Below are positions 63,441-64,000 of a DNA stretch of 64,000 bases, piece after piece (the stretch's first letter is position 1; each line of letters starts with the position of its first letter). Under the pieces are notes generated by a model. The model had not been told where the DNA came from. It searched no databases and saw only the letters and a list, made by a program, of their open reading frames with translations. The DNA comes from Rutstroemia sp. NJR-2017a BVV2 (taxonomy: Eukaryota > Ascomycota > Leotiomycetes > Helotiales > Rutstroemiaceae). The stretch covers positions 55,200-119,199 of the forward strand of contig NJPS01000053.1 of assembly GCA_002946415.1 (NCBI GenBank), in the 5' to 3' direction. The position numbers and the translations under genes are program-made.

Positions 63441-64000
63441 TAGCTATTTGAGAACTGGCTTATTACTTGAGGTTAGATATAAGTTAGATAATTATTCAGT
63501 AGCAAATAGTAATAGGTAGGATCTTTTTTTCATAGTAGGTTAATACCAAAATGCGACGGAAATAGTAGCTATTAGATAGTAAATATCTAGTATTTTACTA
63601 GTTGTTTTCTTATAATCTAATAGATAGTAACGAGAACTATAATAATAACTAGATTATTAATAGATAGATTTTAAAAAATAAGAAGTTATATTATTAACTT
63701 CAATATAATCTCGAATAAATTATTTATTGATATTAATTTATAAATGAAATTGTTTCAGTTAAGAGAAAAATAATTAACTTTTAATAATTAAATTTATAAT
63801 AATATTATATCAACTAATTAGCTATAAGATATAATATAAATAGAAAAATATTATTAAAACTATATCTATATAAGATAATTATTATTATTATTAGATTTTT
63901 TATTATTAATAATAAGCTAATTAATAAATCAATTATTGAATATTTAATAAAATCTATTAAATATTTATAAAAATTCTATATATTAATAATATCATTTATA
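63441..64000. other. AT-rich end of the window, nothing recognised
   Basis: Becomes almost pure A/T after about 63,660, with simple tta/ata runs. No gene, RNA or defined repeat seen. Confidence 0.5.

Noticed and set aside
1..64000. Mitochondrial origin because of the extreme AT content
   Set aside because: Nested LTR retrotransposons, RIP-type transitions and nuclear-type spliced genes show nuclear DNA; no mitochondrial genes are present.

Overview
The window looks like nuclear DNA of a filamentous ascomycete (Pezizomycotina; no narrower placement is possible from sequence alone). About 60 of the 64 kb is extremely AT-rich and carries the signature of repeat-induced point mutation (RIP): repeat copies differ almost only by C/T and G/A transitions, Gln and Trp codons have become TAA/TAG, Cys codons have become Tyr, and start codons have become ATA. 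Short introns with GTAAGT-type donors and TACTAAC-type branch sites also point to a filamentous fungus. || Region 1 (1-36,239) is a four-level nest of LTR retrotransposons. Ty3/Gypsy element Gypsy-1 (922-36,239) is split by Ty1/Copia element A1 (6,452-34,826), which is split by Copia-B (10,735-29,293), which is split by a second copy of family A, A2 (14,787-24,596). The three Copia insertions have perfect 5-bp target duplications (TAAAT, ATTAT, ATATA). With inserts removed, A1 is 9,811 bp and A2 is 9,810 bp. A2 is the least mutated. Both Copia families carry, between pol and the 3' LTR, an extra intron-containing gene on the opposite strand to gag-pol. This is the most unusual feature of the window. 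|| Region 2 (36,240-48,240) holds a truncated LINE on the minus strand (ORF1 zinc knuckles and endonuclease, no reverse transcriptase seen), a strongly degraded minus-strand relic, and inside that relic a second Gypsy element (41,139-47,449) with 244-bp LTRs and target duplication ATTAA. || Region 3 (48,241-51,950) is an island of normal base composition with two apparently intact, convergent genes: an ankyrin-repeat protein (plus strand, one intron, 564 aa) and a secreted four-LysM protein (minus strand, one intron, 352 aa). This arrangement is typical of effector-type genes in AT-rich compartments of plant-associated fungi. || Region 4 (51,951-64,000) begins with a small inverted-repeat element ending in telomere-like sequence. 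It then carries a RIP-degraded OrsD/DUF3505-type zinc-finger plus RecQ-like (telomere-linked) helicase, cut off at helicase motif VI by a 251/252-bp tandem repeat. A second long degraded gene of unknown family (57.2-61.1 kb), a tandem-repeat block and weak relics follow. Together these suggest a subtelomeric or formerly subtelomeric position, which is an inference.
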